Notes under the pieces: generated by a model
Told to the model about the DNA's origin: nothing
What the model saw: the letters and a program-made list of their open reading frames with translations, nothing else
The model's database searches: none
In this document: positions 18,718-19,224 of the stretch, piece after piece
Layout: each line of letters opens with the position of its first letter
How positions within the stretch are numbered: position 1 is the first letter of the stretch
NCBI GenBank assembly: GCA_028565635.1
Contig: JAOXYB010016132.1
Span: 1 to 19,224, forward strand
Origin: Phoronis ovalis
Lineage: Eukaryota > Phoronida > Phoronidae
Direction: 5' to 3'
Length of the DNA: 19,224 bases
Position numbers and translations under genes: made by a program

Positions 18718-19157
18718 GCAAGATGTCTGCACTAGCTCTGAATAATATGACTTGTGAGCTGTGCGGAGTCTTGGAAACTTACATAGCCAATTACAGTGAA
18801 AGTGCCCAAGCTTGGAAATCTATGTAATTCCTACTGAATGAGTTCATATATCAGCATCCAGATACTCTCTGATTATCCAACTCCTACGCTGGCACCCAGA
18901 CGGATGGGGTACTTGCCAAAAAACTGGGTTGGTGTGCGAGGCCCATGGTAAAATAAGCTTACTGCATGGTAAAAACTGAATTCAGGAGTTTCAAATGGTA
19001 AAGGGAGTAGTTGAAGTTGGATAATCAGAGAGTATCTGAACAGTAATGTATGAACTACATAGATTTGAAGTTTGGGCACTTTCACTGTAATTGGCTATGT
19101 AAATTTCCATGACTGTGCTCACACAAGTCAGATTATCAAGACCTAGTGTAGTCCTGC
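18718..19157. repeat. Foldback element with long, well-matched arms
   Basis: The left arm, about 18718-18887, is the reverse complement of the right arm, about 19007-19157. Blocks such as TTACATAGCCAATTACAGTG, AAAGTGCCCAA, AATCTATGTA and GATACTCTCTGATTATCCAA match almost perfectly, so the arms are younger or better conserved than in the element at 16086-16586. The spacer is about 120 bases. The frame at 18873-19085 lies across it and is not a gene. Confidence 0.85.
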
Positions 19158-19160
19158 AAG

Positions 19161-19208
19161 CATGACCCTTACTTATGGACAGCCTACAGCTTGTCCGTAA
19201 GGGTCATG
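19161..19208. repeat. Hairpin-forming short inverted repeat
   Basis: CATGACCCTTAC at 19161-19172 and its exact complement GTAAGGGTCATG at 19197-19208 flank a second pair, GGACA (19177-19181) and TGTCC (19192-19196), with a four-base bulge on the left side. It adjoins the outer edge of the preceding foldback and may be the start of another element cut by the window end. Confidence 0.7.
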
Positions 19209-19224
19209 GCCGGCTCATATCTCA

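Overview
This is nuclear DNA from an animal, most likely an invertebrate. It is AT-rich (about two thirds or more by eye), gene-poor, with spliced genes carrying GT-AG introns of about 0.1 to 0.9 kb and several foldback-type repeats. No bacterial operon, rRNA, tRNA or CRISPR structure is visible. I cannot name the species; repeat style and base composition would fit a marine invertebrate, but that is inference.

Layout. (1) 500-800 looks like a divergent promoter: a possible first coding exon runs leftward (515-586, minus), YY1/ETS/CCAAT-like motifs lie at 527-565, two CTCF-like CTAG motifs lie between the two possible genes, and a rightward ATG with a strong donor ends at 797. (2) 800-7420 is noncoding as far as I can read it. 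It holds dispersed-repeat scraps, a 14-bp-stem hairpin and a perfect 2 x 121-bp tandem duplication. (3) 7680-8054 (plus) is an uninterrupted CDS for a 124-residue single-pass membrane protein whose membrane and juxtamembrane region resembles KCNE potassium-channel beta subunits and which ends in a PDZ-ligand-like tail. Several short upstream ORFs precede it. (4) 8316-8543 (minus) is an open, coding-looking stretch of unknown family, probably a decayed or isolated exon. (5) 8700-12480 is noncoding, with a thrice-repeated 16-bp motif and an inverted repeat. (6) 12810-17378 (minus) holds eight consecutive coding exons of DEK, the chromatin/DNA-topology protein. All junction phases agree and they join into 397 codons. 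The first exon(s) and the last few codons are not securely found. (7) Four foldback elements sit in or beside DEK, one of them overlapping the only candidate DEK terminal exon I could find.

The KCNE-like and DEK genes are convergent neighbours with no obvious functional link. The most interesting item is the KCNE-like gene: if the organism is outside the vertebrate/tunicate lineage, it would extend this family's known range.
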